Positions 36,927 to 48,285 are shown, counted from the stretch's first letter. The stretch is DNA of 64,000 nt from Typhlomys cinereus (GCA_023101885.1 JALPQD010000089.1:2031087-2095086); one strand, 5' to 3'. Notes: a model not told the origin generated them from the sequence alone. A program made the numbers and translations.

Positions 36927-38166
36927 AAAATGTTTATACTTTTACAAGTATGCTGAGCATTCATCCCTGCCTCCCTCCACCCCCTCTCTCCCTTCCCCAA
37001 TCAAGCCCTCCCACTCCCTCTGGGCCCTCATGCTTCTATGGATCCCAGTATTTACCCTGTCCTTCTACTCTTGTGGGGATTCAGGACTCTGTGGCATATC
37101 AAGTTACCTCTCTTCAAGGCCACCCCACTGATACGGGATCTTCCCGTCACTCATCCAGCTTTAGATCCACAGGTTCCCACTGTATGTTCTTATCTTTCTT
37201 GAGTTTCTAGGGAGACAACCAATAGCTTTCTGATTGAATTCAAGATCCGCTTGTTAGAATGGTACACATCCCTATTACTGTAAACTAGAACAAGAACTTA
37301 AAAAAGGGGAAGTACATAGATCAATAGGGAAAACAGCCAGTGAACCTATAGGTAGAAAGATAGTACATCAAACTATTCTGTAGGGAAGATAGTACATCAA
37401 ACTACTCTGTAGGTAGATGTTATATCCATAAATTGGAAGAACATTTAACATGCACCCCAGAAGTCTTCTTCTACAACAGAAAAGAGGAAGTCAATACTTT
37501 AACAGAATGTAACCTAGAGCAATAGAAGAGCAGTGAGGTTGACAGCAATGACAACCATAATGCCTAATATCAGTGACTCAGCAAGGCTCACCCAGAATCA
37601 GGCTAACCTAATCTCTCTCCTCATTCTAAGGCTTTGGGAACCTCGCGGAGTAGAGGACAGTGAGACTGTAATAACCTAAAGATAGGAAGGTGTTGCAGTC
37701 TCGGGGTCCCAGGGAGACCCTTGGGGGCAGGGATAAACTGGCGAGACCCTTGGGGGCGGGGATAAACTGGCGCGAAGTCAACGACACAGACTCCTGGAGT
37801 CAGGTGAGTGGCAACAGCAGGCTCGCAGGCTTGCAGGCTGGCTCATTTATTATAAGCACGGGGCAGCCTATATACCCCACCCAACATCCCATAAGTCCCA
37901 GCGTGAGGTTTTTGCTGTGTTGTCCTGTCCGGGTTGGTCCTCTCAGCCAGGCGGTTTGACGTCAGCACCAGGCACAGTCCAGGCACAGCGGCAGGTTCCA
38001 GCTTGGGGGAAGTTGTATTTGCGCATGCGGCCCACGCAGACAATACAGGCCTGCTTGGTCCATTCCTCCTACAGGAAGGTTCACATTTAGACAAGACAGC
38101 CCCCAAGGCAGGACTGCTGCATCTGGAAGCTCACTGCAGTGAGACTTGTCCTTCCCAGACCTGCAT
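36927..38166 (-). mobile_element. L1 3'-end insertion, probably with internal inversion, interrupted by an LTR
   Basis: Bounded by a perfect 16-base duplication agtagtcttaattttt (36911-36926 and 38167-38182). The first part (36960-37020) is a C/T-rich antisense L1 3'UTR. Further on, the block around 37600-37690 reads like a sense L1 3'UTR (compare 40290-40360). An antisense 3' part followed by a sense part suggests inversion during insertion (twin priming). The ERVK LTR at 37691-38073 was added later. A 31-bp tandem pair occurs at about 37350-37412. Confidence 0.65.
37691..38073 (-). mobile_element. Solo LTR of an ERVK-type (class II) endogenous retrovirus, antisense
   Basis: A 383-bp element bounded by TG...CA and a perfect 6-base duplication ggaagg (37685-37690 and 38074-38079), the size expected for class II elements. 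Read on the minus strand it has, in order: an NRF1-like gcatgcgc site (38021-38029), a perfect CRE tgacgtca (37957-37964), a TATA box ggggtatatagg (37867-37878) and aataaa (37846-37851). A 29-bp tandem pair follows (37714-37771) near its 3' end. No gag, pol or env is next to it, so it is a solo LTR left by recombination. Confidence 0.85.
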
Positions 38167-39650
38167 AGTAGTCTTAATTTTTGAGGAGCTACTTTATAGT
38201 TTTCCATAATGGCTATATTAAATTTCCATTTCTAGTAACACTGCAGAATGGTTTCCTCTCCAGACATCTTCACTGACATTCACCATTTGTCTATGCTTTT
38301 TGTTTGTTTGTTTCTGTGCAGTGAACCCAACACTCCTTGCAAAACTCTAACACTGCTAAATCCCTACCCAGCTGTGTTTTTAGTGATACTACTAATTTTA
38401 TAGGTGGGAGCGGATCACACATGTTGGTTTTTGACTTATATTTCTATAATAATTTTGGTTTTAAACATCTTTTCCTGTACTTGATGATCATTAGTATGTC
38501 TTCTTTTGGGAAATGTCTAATCAAGTTTTTTGTCCATTTTAATTGTTATTTTTTTATATTGAGTTCCTTTTAGATGTTGTATTTTAAGTCCTTATCAGAT
38601 AATTTACAAATATATTCTTCTGTAGCTCATCAACTATTTACTTGTAGACTACTTTTTTGGGTGTGAAAACATTGTTAGTTTGATATAGTTTCATTTTCAT
38701 AGTTTGGTTTCAGTAAGTTGTGGATGTAGTGATCATATACTCCTATCCTTCCAAAATATATTCTGAGAATAGTGTCATGAAGCTTTCCCATGTATTTTCT
38801 TCTACTTGCTACACAGTTTCAAGTCTTTAATTTATTCAAGCCTTTAATCCACTTAGAATTGATTTTTAAATATGATATTATATATTTTGGCAAAAGAATA
38901 AGTTGGGAACTGGTTCAGTAGTTTGACATTCTTCAGCATGCTTTGATGCAGTCCCTGTCAATATGGTATGTCCAGTCCCTTCAATTCCTGGTATTGGTAT
39001 TAACTCTCCTGAAAAGCTAGATTAATAAATGTAACTGGATAATCATAAATCAGAATAAAACCCCATGTTTTTCTCAGCTTCTGATCATGAATTTATTGGC
39101 AACATGCTGACATACTGTGACAGTGCTAAAGGTCTAAATTCATTCTTCTACAAGTTGCTATCTATATTTCCCAGTACTATTATTGAAGACCATTTAGTCC
39201 CTGCTGTGATTTCATGGTACTGATTCCAAAAATAGTTGGCCATAAATTTGTGAACTCAGTTTTGGAATCTTTACTCTGTTCCATTGGTCTATTTGCCTAT
39301 TTTCATGCCAGTAGCAGGCTCTTCTAACTATGCTAGATTTGAAGGTTATTTTGAAGTCAAAGGATAGGATTTTTCTAGATTTGCTGGTTTCTCTTGGGAC
39401 TGTCTTGGTTATTTATTTTGAAAGAGATTGCTTTGAATCTGTAGACCACTTTTAGCAGTGATAACATTTTAATGATAAGAATGTCTTCCAATCTGTGAAC
39501 ACAGAAGAGCTTTACATTTACTAGTATCTCTCTCAATTTCTTTTATCAGGTCCTACAGTTTTCTGCATAAGAAATCTCCCACCTTCTTCTGCAGATGCAT
39601 TTATATTCTAGCACATTTGTACCTGTGGTTGTACATTTCTACCTGTAATA
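38167..39650 (-). mobile_element. Old L1 (L1MA-like), ORF2 part, antisense, continuation
   Basis: Resumes the element broken at 36660: ttttccataatggctatatt, gggaaatgtctaatcaagtt, aagtccttatcagataattt, gtcatgaagctttcccatgt, ctttaatccacttagaattg, ttccattggtctatttgcc. These are antisense ORF2 landmarks in order. All frames are broken. Confidence 0.8.
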
Positions 39651-39942
39651 AGTTATTACACAGAAATATAGAAACACTACTGATTCCTCACTTTCTTGTG
39701 TGAATGTATTTGTAAGTATTTTGTTTCATATGTTACAGTGATAAGCAGAATTTTGCCCAAGATTATCTAACTCACTGCCATTACAGAGACATGTACAAGT
39801 ACTGCTGACTTTCACAACACTGAGATAGACTGGAAGGCCCAAGCTGCTGAAGTTGGTAGACCTGAAGTGGACTAGAGATGAAATTGGCCTTAAAACTCTG
39901 AAGCCAGGCCACATGCCTTTGCCTTAAGGAAGTGCAGCTCTA

Positions 39943-40823
39943 AAGTAAGAAATGAGACTGGTTAAGCTTACAGACTGTCCTTCCTGGTCACTTGCAACTG
40001 ATGGGGTATGATCTTACCAGAAAGGGAGGCCATACAGTCTGGCAGATAGAAGGTAACCATTTTGCAATGGGAGACTGACCCACCTCTCACTGCAGTCTCC
40101 TTCTCTTATTCCATCTACTTTTGAATCTATCCTTATAATAAGACTCTATTTTAACAGTTTTTTAATCTCTGGCCAGGGGGTGACATCCAATACCCATCAG
40201 GATGGACCCAAGGGCATTGCAAGAGCAGCAAAACTGAAAAAAAAAATCAACAAACCATAATTCAGAACATCAGAGACTCTATATCAACCACCTGGAATCA
40301 GGCCTGCCTAATCTCTCCCCATTCTGAGGCTCAGGGAAATTTGCAGAAGAGGGGGGCGGTAAGATTATAAGAGCACAAGGATGGGAGGAGTCATGATATG
40401 CAAGATACTCCACACAAGTTAGGGCCAAAGCAATTATAATAGGACCCTGCATGATCTGCACAATGAGCCAACATATCATCGACCCCTCAAAGTCTAGCAT
40501 GGACTAAAGGCACTAGGATCCTTAGAAGCTAGGGATTAACAGCCACAATAGTGTTCCTATACTTAAGGGGAACACAAGAAAGAGTTCTAGGAAATGCCAA
40601 AGAGTCTTACACCTCATCAGAGAGGAGGACCCAGAGGAAAGTTTGATATACACATTAAAGGATGCTTCAGAGATGGAGGGAGGGGGCACTGGGAGAAAGG
40701 GAGGGAGGGGGGAAAGGAAGGGAAAAAGGGGGAGGGAGCAGGGAGGTCCAGGGAAGGGTGGAGGGAGGGAGGGGACAAGGGTACCTATTACATTTATATG
40801 AGCAGAAAAATAAATAAATAAAA
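39943..40823 (+). mobile_element. 5'-truncated L1 3' end, sense strand
   Basis: Contains an L1 3'UTR (ggccagggggtgacatccaa, tggaatcaggcctgcctaat, gcaagatactccacacaag), a G-rich polypurine tract (about 40669-40780) and an A-rich tail (40806-40825). Flanked by a 17-base duplication, aaggaagtgcagctcta (39926-39942) and aaggaagtgcagttcta (40824-40840), one mismatch. It matches the reverse complement of 49150-50000 closely, so it is the same subfamily as the large L1. Confidence 0.9.
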
Positions 40824-41349
40824 AAGGAAGTGCAGTTCTAGGAACTCGGTCCATAGATATCAATTTGGAGCATGGGTCAATGCAAGTACTTTTTGTTGTT
40901 GGGACTGATATGAGAGATCCAAGTAAAGTCTTATGCTCACTGATTCTCTTTCCTCCAAACAGCAGTATCTCTGTGTGTTGGGCTGCCTAGGCTTGGGAGA
41001 GCAGCAACATGGATAATGGGAAACTGTTCCTGCCTCCATGTTTTTTAAGATGCTTCTTTCTTAACTGGGCTACAACCAGATATTTGCATCTCTTATTAGC
41101 CAGGGAATCTCTTATCAAGTTGTTTTCATGCATGGATAGTTGTCTAAGTTAATGTTTCCATGCAGGAACAATCATTGTAGAACCCTAAACTTCTATCTTG
41201 TTCTATCCGTAATAATTAATTGCATATTCATTAGTAAGAACAAGGTCTTAGAAATGAAATAAATATACTTTAGTCCATTTTTTCCATAATTCTATTCATG
41301 GAACTTTAGGCAAGTCTTTGGTCTTCCTTGGTTTTCTATTTTTTATGGA

Positions 41350-41365
41350 CAGGTGTATGTTTGTA

Positions 41366-41397
<32 letters not shown>

Positions 41398-41603
41398 TGC
41401 ACCAGTAAAGGCACAAGGGTGACTAGGAATTATCCTGGATTGTTCTTCCTCCTTTTGTTTTGCTCTGGGGTTTCCCAGGTTCTACCTTCCAGGAGTGGAA
41501 GTACAGACTGCTACCATCTGTACCTGGCATTTTTACATGGAATCTGGGAATCTGAACTTTTGCTTACAAGGTAAAGGCTTTAACCCCTGAACCATGTCTT
41601 CAG
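41350..41603 (-). mobile_element. Older B2-superfamily SINE with GT tail, antisense
   Basis: The minus-strand head is ctgaagacatggttcagggg and box A gttaaagcc, with body motifs shared with 1345-1620. It ends at a (GT)n tract (41357-41400). Intermediate divergence. Confidence 0.75.
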
Positions 41604-41964
41604 TAATGCCTTTTTTATTTACTGTGTTAAATAAACCCACCATCTTCTCTATAAAGTTCAAATGAGAATTAAGGGAAATTGAATGAAGTTCTGTCATGTT
41701 TGAGAGAAATTTGGGTTGTGGTTGACTTTTAAAAATTGATTGCTTTGGGCCAAGCATTGTGGTAGGTATTGTGCAGTGGCCTATATTAATGAAAAAATAA
41801 TTGATCTGCCTTGTGTTTATACATGGCTTCTTAGCATGGTGCCCTTATATGACTCCTTTTATCATAGAAACTGAAAATAGTACACTATCATTATTATGTA
41901 CATTGTTGAGAAAAAAATAATTGAGACCAAGTGAGATTAATGTACCTATTGAAAATCTCGGTTA

Positions 41965-42080
41965 ATGATTGTTCATTCAAACTATGAATTTATTGTGCAT
42001 TCTTTAGGCACTGCCTGTATAGTTCTCTAAATGTCTAATATGATCAAGACACAATTCCTGCTTTCCACAAGTTAAATATG
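41965..42080 (-). repeat. LINE2-like 3' end fragment
   Basis: Tcattcaaactatgaattta, ggcactgcctgtatagttct and aattcctgctttccacaag follow the antisense L2 3' order. Confidence 0.5.
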
Positions 42081-42330
42081 AGAGAGAGAGAGATTGAGAT
42101 TTTTTTAAAAGGAGGTATAAAATGGGAGTTTGAGGGCAGAAACATGCTAGCTTTTTATTTCCCTCATAATGTCTTTAGTCTGTTATTTCTAAGAAAACAT
42201 ATCCTAACAATTAGTTTTATTTGCCTGTCAATGTTCTCTGTGTTCTAGATGTTCTTGATAAATATTGACATTGTTTATTCCAAAATCTGTGCATAGACAG
42301 GGCTTGCATGATACAAAAGATGCTTAACTA

Positions 42331-42624
42331 CCTCCTACTAGGAAAGCACCTAGAGAGAAGTTCTTATGGGTTTACCAATATCTGCTACCTTCAGAAATGC
42401 CACCTAGTCTATTACTCAGATGTTAAGTAACAATAATATATATTATTATGATTATTATAATTTCTTCCTAGTAGTAGGAAAGCACAGAGAGAGAAGTTCT
42501 TATGGATTTACTAATATCTGCTGCCTTTAGAAATGCTGAATATTATACTGAATATTTTCCTAGCCTATTGCTCAGATGTTAAGTAACGATAGTATGTTGC
42601 CATCATTATTATAAAACCCCTTCC
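42331..42624 (+). repeat. Local tandem duplication, period about 136 bp
   Basis: Copy 1 begins taggaaagcac at 42339 and copy 2 at 42475. Both share agagagaagttcttatgg, aatatctgctgcctt-type sequence, ctcagatgttaagtaac and an attattata end. Copy 2 has a small internal addition. It abuts the young SINE at 42626. Confidence 0.9.
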
Positions 42625-42625
42625 T

Positions 42626-42920
42626 GGGACTGGAGAGGTGGCTCAGGGGTTAAGCCTCTGCCTTGCAGGCAGAAGGTCCTGAGTTTGGATCCTAGACCCC
42701 ACGTATAGATGCCAGGCAGAGGTGGGGGCGGCCTGCGCTTCTGGTCCTGGTAGGGCAGAGCCTGTGAATCCTGGGGCAGAGAAAACAAAGAGGAGGCGGT
42801 CCATGGTGGTTCCCGAATTCGTCCGTGGTTCTGTACACACACACATACATACACGTACATACACACGTGCACATATGGACACACACACAATTGAATAAAT
42901 AGTAAATAAAATTTTTTTAA
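42626..42920 (+). mobile_element. Young B2-superfamily SINE (DIP-like), sense
   Basis: Full order: gggactggagaggtggctca head, box B tcctgagtttggatcc, GC-rich body, tcccgaattcgtccgtgg core, an interrupted CA-type tract (42834-42890), acaattgaataaatagtaaa and an A-rich end. No clear target duplication was found; its 5' side abuts the tandem duplication. Confidence 0.88.
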
Positions 42921-43076
42921 AAAAATTATCTTTACTGGGAAAAGATCAAAAGAGGGTGGAAGACTTGCATCTATGAGGCTTGTAGACCAAAGTCCTGCCT
43001 TTTACTAGGTATTCAGCATATCATATAATGGTTTTGTTTTTCATTTAAATATTTTATTTTACCAAAAGGGAGAGGG

Positions 43077-43081
43077 ACACA

Positions 43082-43118
<37 letters not shown>
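43077..43118 (+). repeat. (CA)n microsatellite
   Basis: Pure ca dinucleotides after an A/G-rich run. No host SINE recognised. Confidence 0.95.
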
Positions 43119-43120
<2 letters not shown>

Positions 43121-43504
43121 GCATATTTGAGGAGTGAACCTATAAATCCCAGAAATATTGATGACTAACATACTGCTCAGTTCTTTGTCAATCTAAGTTT
43201 CTAAATTTGAGTCATTCTACAAAGATTTATTTAAAGTCTAAATTCATTATTTCAGCTGTTATAGGGAGAACAAAGTGTAAATACACTTTGGTATTATCTA
43301 AATAAAAACCATTATCTTTTGTTATAATAGTTTCTAAAGGATTAATTTACTCTAGAGTCTGAAAAAATGAGGGCGTTTAAGACTGATATAACTAAGTAGG
43401 CATCCCAAAGATTATATTCCATTTTTATTATTAATGCCACAAGTACTCATCCTTTTCAATTGTTAATATACTAAATGGATAGTAGAGGCATCTTTACTTA
43501 AAAA

Positions 43505-43660
43505 TAAAATATCATCAAGCTAATCATGGTACATACCTATAGTCCCAGCAGGAGGAGAGATTTAGGGGTGTATACACAGCTATGTAGCTGAGTGGTAAGG
43601 CATTTCCTTAGCATGGACAAGGTCCCTTGGTTTAATCCATAGGTGACTATTACTGCTGCT
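43505..43660 (+). mobile_element. B1-like fragment joined to an ID-like tRNA part
   Basis: A B1-like piece (catggtacatacctatagtc, ccagcaggaggagagattta) is followed by an ID-like head (tgtagctgagtggtaaggca, ttagcatggacaagg). This order is the reverse of B4-type composites. Diverged. Confidence 0.5.
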
Positions 43661-44259
43661 GCTGATTATAATGCTGAAAGTAATAATAATAGTAATAATA
43701 ATGAATCCGGAATAAAAATCTAGGAAAAGCACATATTTCACTCTTGGTATCAGGAAACTTTCAGGTAGGTGCCATCACTCTGTCTTAACAGATATTGTAA
43801 TTTTCCTAGCATACCCTTTACACCTCCTCACAAGTTATTACTTTTCAGATTTTCTTACTCCACTGACATATTCCTGAGAAATCGAGGTATTTTCTGCATT
43901 TGCAACATTGCTGGTGTTTTCCTATCTTTCAGATGTCAGACAGAAGCAAGGAAACATTTCATTTAAGTCTCTATCCCAAGGAGTCAAGCTGTCCATAATT
44001 GCAAATTGTTACCAACTTGAATGGGAAACATTTTAAATGGATTACTTAACTGTCCCTACTCTTAGTGAACACTAAACAAAATTCAAGTTTTTTTGTTGTT
44101 TTATAGTCAGCCCTATGAGGGTTAGCTACTATACTTCAATAATTAATTTGATATTAACAAAAATTTCTTTTGAGGGGTCAAAAATATCAAAAAACAATGA
44201 TTAGAACATAGTGTTTTCCTACAATGAATGCTCAGTGCTTTCATTATTGGTCACATAAG

Positions 44260-44430
44260 CAGCTGGCATTTATAAAACATTCAGTTTTTGCCAAGTTACA
44301 CGCGACCTATATTTGGAAACAATTCACATCATTCTGTGAGGTTTGAAAAATTTTTACTCACATTTTACAGATGAGTCTCAGACTCTAAAATTTCTTTACA
44401 TTCATGTGAACAAATTACGAGCATACTTAC
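44260..44430 (-). repeat. MIR-like SINE, antisense
   Basis: Ctggcatttataaaacattc, ttctgtgaggtttg, ctcacattttacagatgagt and agactctaaaatttc follow the antisense MIR order well. Confidence 0.6.
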
Positions 44431-44649
44431 TTTTTTGTATTTCATATTCTTTAGAGTAGAACACTTAGTAGTGTTTTCTTCTTTCATTTACTGATAGCAT
44501 GATTGGGCATTATTTATGAACTTGTTTTCACTTTTATGGAAAGTGGCTAATAAGATTTGAGAATCTTGAGATATTTAATAGTGATTTTTTATTTTTTGGT
44601 GATTAAAATATATTTTTTAATTTTTAAAATTTTTTAAAAATTTTCTCTC

Positions 44650-44867
44650 GGGCTGGAGAGGTGGCTCAGGGGTTAAGCCTCTGCCTTGCAGGCAGAAGGT
44701 CCTGAGTTCGGATCCCAGATCCCACGTATAGACGCCAGGCGGAAGCGGGGGCGGCCTGCGTTTCTGGTCCTGGTAGGGTGGAGCCTGTGAATCCCGAGGC
44801 AGAGTAAACAAGGAGGAGGTGGAGGTGTCCATGGTGGTTCCCGAATTCGTCTGTGGTTCTACACACA

Positions 44868-44911
<44 letters not shown>

Positions 44912-44971
44912 CACGCACACACACGCACACACATACATATACATACACGCACAATTGAATAAATAAAAAAA
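44650..44971 (+). mobile_element. Young B2-superfamily SINE (DIP-like), sense, full length
   Basis: Gggctggagaggtggctcag head, intact box B gtcctgagttcggatcc, body, tcccgaattcgtctgtgg core, (CA)n tract (about 44866-44935), acaattgaataaat and an A tail. Flanked by aattttctctc before and aatttctctc after. Abuts an L1 3' fragment. Confidence 0.92.
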
Positions 44972-44985
44972 AATTTCTCTCACAT

Positions 44986-45640
44986 TTTACTTTTTTCCCT
45001 AATCATAAAAGTTCAATAGGTGCCCCTGTCTTCTCCTTCTCCCCTCTCCTCTGCAGTTATCCCTCATTGCAGTTATCCCTCATTACACTCTTCCTCCTTC
45101 CTGCCTTCCTTTTACCCCCTTCTGCTCTCCCCTTCTTCTGGTGCCTCCCCCTTCTTCCCTCCCATCCCCTGGAGAATTTGTCTGTGTGAACTCCAAACCT
45201 CCCTCTGAGTCCTCCACCCTAGTGAGAGGTAAGGACTTGGTGGCATAGCCCAGAGCCCCTGCTTGGGCTGACCATTAGTATGTCAACTCTGTTATGACTG
45301 TTTAATTCATTGCCTCTAAGGATCCTACTGCCTGGAGCCTTCTCCCCTGTGATAGGTGCTTTTGGGGGTTCATTGACATGTCAGCCCTTGTGCGGGTCAG
45401 GCAAAGTCCAGTTCTGGCTGCTGCAGCCCTAACTTGTGTGGAGTATCTTGCATATCGTTGGTCCTCCCCATCTTTAGGCTCTTACAATCTTGCTGCCCCC
45501 TCTTCCACAAGATTCCCTGAGCTTTAGGATGGGGAGAGATTTGGCTGGTCTAGTTCCAAGTGAATAATGTAGGGTTGTTGTTATTCTGAATTATGGTCTG
45601 TTGTTGTTTTCAGTTTTGCTTTTCCTGCCTGCAAAAATTT
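44986..45640 (-). mobile_element. L1 3'UTR fragment, antisense
   Basis: C/T-rich antisense polypurine tract (45030-45175), then landmarks shared with 49290-49720: ctaacttgtgtggagtatct, gctcttacaatcttg, ggatggggagagattt and cagttttgct. A 16-bp tandem pair (gcagttatccctcatt) lies at 45053-45084. 5' truncated and moderately old. Confidence 0.8.
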
Positions 45641-45937
45641 TTTAAATTTAGTTTGTTATCCAGCACACAGAAGTTCCTCATCAGAGTTGACCTCTTTTCA
45701 CTTTCAGCTGCGAAGCTAGTACACTTATTTGGACTTACACAGTGATAGCTTTGCCTAGTGTAGGATACTGCTTCTAATATTGTTAGATTAGTGAAATAAA
45801 AATAAATAAACTACAATTAAATTGTTTCTTTTCATGGTTCGTTTTTGACAGTCTGCAGTTATAAGAAAAAGAGCCTAAGACTGATTTCATTTTCCTACAT
45901 GTTCCTTAGAATTTACTGCATCTTTCTTTGATATGTG

Positions 45938-46570
45938 TATTAGTTAGGGTTCTCTGAAGAAACAGAATCTATAGAATGCAATATATATATGTTTATTAAA
46001 ATAACTCACAATAAAAAATAGTGTCCTTCAAAGTAGCCACCTTCATCCATCTTGCTCTTTACCTGAATGTTCCGCAAAGCCAAAAGATCCCAAGAAGGTC
46101 TCAAGTCTTTGCTTCTCTGGAGGGTCAAAGACGCTGGGTTCTGAGGTCGGTGAACAGCTGAGCTCTGCCGTTGGAGATGAACAGAGAACAGCAGCAAGGC
46201 CTAGAGACCAGGATCCAAAGGCAGCAGGAACAGCAACAATGTGGTGGAAAAGATGAAGCTCCGAGTCAGCCAAGGACGGAGGCAGCAGTAGCAGCAACGA
46301 AGGCAACGACACTCTAAAAGCGAACGAGGCTTGCAGAGTGGACTCCACAGCAAGTCCGCACAAGATAAGGGAAAAGCAAGTCCCTCCTCCTTGCACCTCC
46401 TGTTATCTGGACTGTCACTGGAAAGTACCACCCACTATGGACTGGGTTTTCCACAGCAATCAATCAAGTACCTGCAGACTTGTTCAAGGGCCATTCCAAC
46501 CATTAACCTTCCACAGCTGTGCCCCAAAGAGTCTGTAATTGTCCAGTTGACATCAAAATGCAACCATAAC
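45938..46570 (+). mobile_element. Rodent interspersed repeat, long variant with CpG-bearing middle
   Basis: Opens gtattagttagggttctctg, then aagaaacagaatctatag. It ends with cagttgacatcaaaatgcaa and ccataac. The ends resemble the tgctgtgaNa family but the middle (46060-46340) is longer, richer in CpG and cag-type triplets, and not shared with other copies here. Reading frames through it are not recognisable proteins. Confidence 0.6.
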
Positions 46571-47634
46571 AATATGCTTCTTCCTCTTGCTTAACTTTGA
46601 AAATTTTCAGTTTTTGCAACTCTCCACATTGTACTACCCCATTTTTCTGTTGTCTTTGAGAAGAGTAGAATGTATCACACGCTACTTTATGGACCTCCAG
46701 CTTTTTCAAGGATTCCATCACATGTTTTATGTGTCCTGTATAATTTTACCTCCAACAACTGCCCCGTCAGATGTGAGAAAACCTTGCTTATCCATTCACT
46801 TACATGTTATTTTCTCATAAAGATTTTATATTCTCTTTCATTCTCTTTCACATTTTCCCTAGAATTACTCTAATTTATGTTCTTCATATGTAAATCCTGC
46901 CATTCCCTCATTCTATTGTGTGATGCTCTTCCTGTTATAGTTCATCACTTCTTAGTGTGAGAAAATATTGATCAGGAGTATTGCCACTTGCTGTGCCAGA
47001 GAAGGGTTGTGTAATTGCTCTTCCTCAGTGTCATTTTTTCCAGAACCACAGTATTTGGCATGACTTACCAAACTGAGGAGATTCTCATGCTACATAAAAA
47101 ATTGCAAGCTTAGAATCTGCTTTGGATTTTAAATTTCCCTGAGTAAAATTTTTATTTAAAATAGAGAACATCATCTTACATCACAAATAGATACATTTAG
47201 ATATGCATACAACATATATCTGCATATATAGATTTAAAAAATATAAAGTAGAAGTTTGTCATTTCTTTCCTTAAGATGAGATCACAGATTTTTTTCAAAT
47301 TCCTTTTTCCAAGGAGCAGCTTTTCTAGAGTTCAGGTTTGGTGCAAGATCGTCGTTTCAAATGTGCTATGCTTTTCTGCCCTCGGGTAGGCATTAAAGTG
47401 CCAGTTTTGAATTATCATGACTTATATTACCCATAAATAGTAATGTTGGCTTACAGGATGATCTTGCTTTTCAAGTTTCTACTGCATTTCTGTCATCTAT
47501 GCATTTCAAATTCTTACATTTCACTACAGATATCTAATTAAAAATGTTTTGTTGTCTTTCCTCTATTTCAGTACATTGCAAGTGGGAGGGCAAGTCATTC
47601 TTCCAACACAGTCTATTCATCTGCATTCAGTCCA

Positions 47635-47770
47635 TAACAAATCTTTACTAATCATTTGCTTTTTATCAGATAGCAATGATTGCATTGAAGAAGAAATAGT
47701 GAATGAAGCCTAGTAGCTTCTTTCTCCCCAAGTTAATAATCCAATAGAATGAAGCAAGCTAAAGAATTAA
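47635..47770 (-). repeat. Possible LINE2 fragment
   Basis: Weak antisense L2-like order from attcagtccataacaaatct onward. Could be chance. Confidence 0.25.
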
Positions 47771-47784
47771 GTGTTAAGGACTGT

Positions 47785-47950
47785 TTGGAAGGTTCAGCAA
47801 GTATGGTGTTGGGGCAGAAGCTTGCTGACCTGATTTCTATCCCTAAAGCCTCCGTGATGGAAGATATGATGGAAGGAGAGAACAGACTTCAGAAAGTTGT
47901 TTTCTGATGGCCCAATGTATGACATGATTTGATTAATGAATAAATTCTAT
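47785..47950 (+). repeat. B3-like SINE, decayed
   Basis: A head remnant (ttcagcaagtatggtg ... gctgacctgatttctatccc), a tggaaggagagaacagactt stretch and gttgttttctgatgg follow the B3 order, with an aataaat tail. Confidence 0.5.
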
Positions 47951-48285
47951 AAGAAAGAAGTGTATAGCAATAATGCCAGATTAGGAAAGTGGAATGGAAA
48001 TCAAAGCTAAAAGTGTAGACAGGCAATTTGCTTGTGTTTTCCACATTAAGGCAGAGATGCGTGACTTCACTCAGAGTGAGATCAGAAGCCAGTGGAGGGT
48101 TTTGAGCAGTGGAGGAAAACGATGTAATTTATCATTTCAAACATGTCTCAAAAGCTGCTCTATTGAGAATAGGCTATTTTTGTGTATATATAACAGATTT
48201 GTCATTTTGATTGTTAGGCATAAACTAGGATTAAAAAAAAACCTTAGCAACTTGCACATTTGTAGATCTGAGATGGTCTTACATT

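Noticed and set aside
37691..38073. Full endogenous provirus around the LTR
   Set aside because: No second LTR, primer-binding site or gag/pol/env resemblance on either side. The flanking sequence is L1.
44650..44720. tRNA gene (clear box A and box B)
   Set aside because: The pol III boxes belong to the SINE head. No complete cloverleaf or CCA-adjacent end, and the sequence continues into the SINE body.
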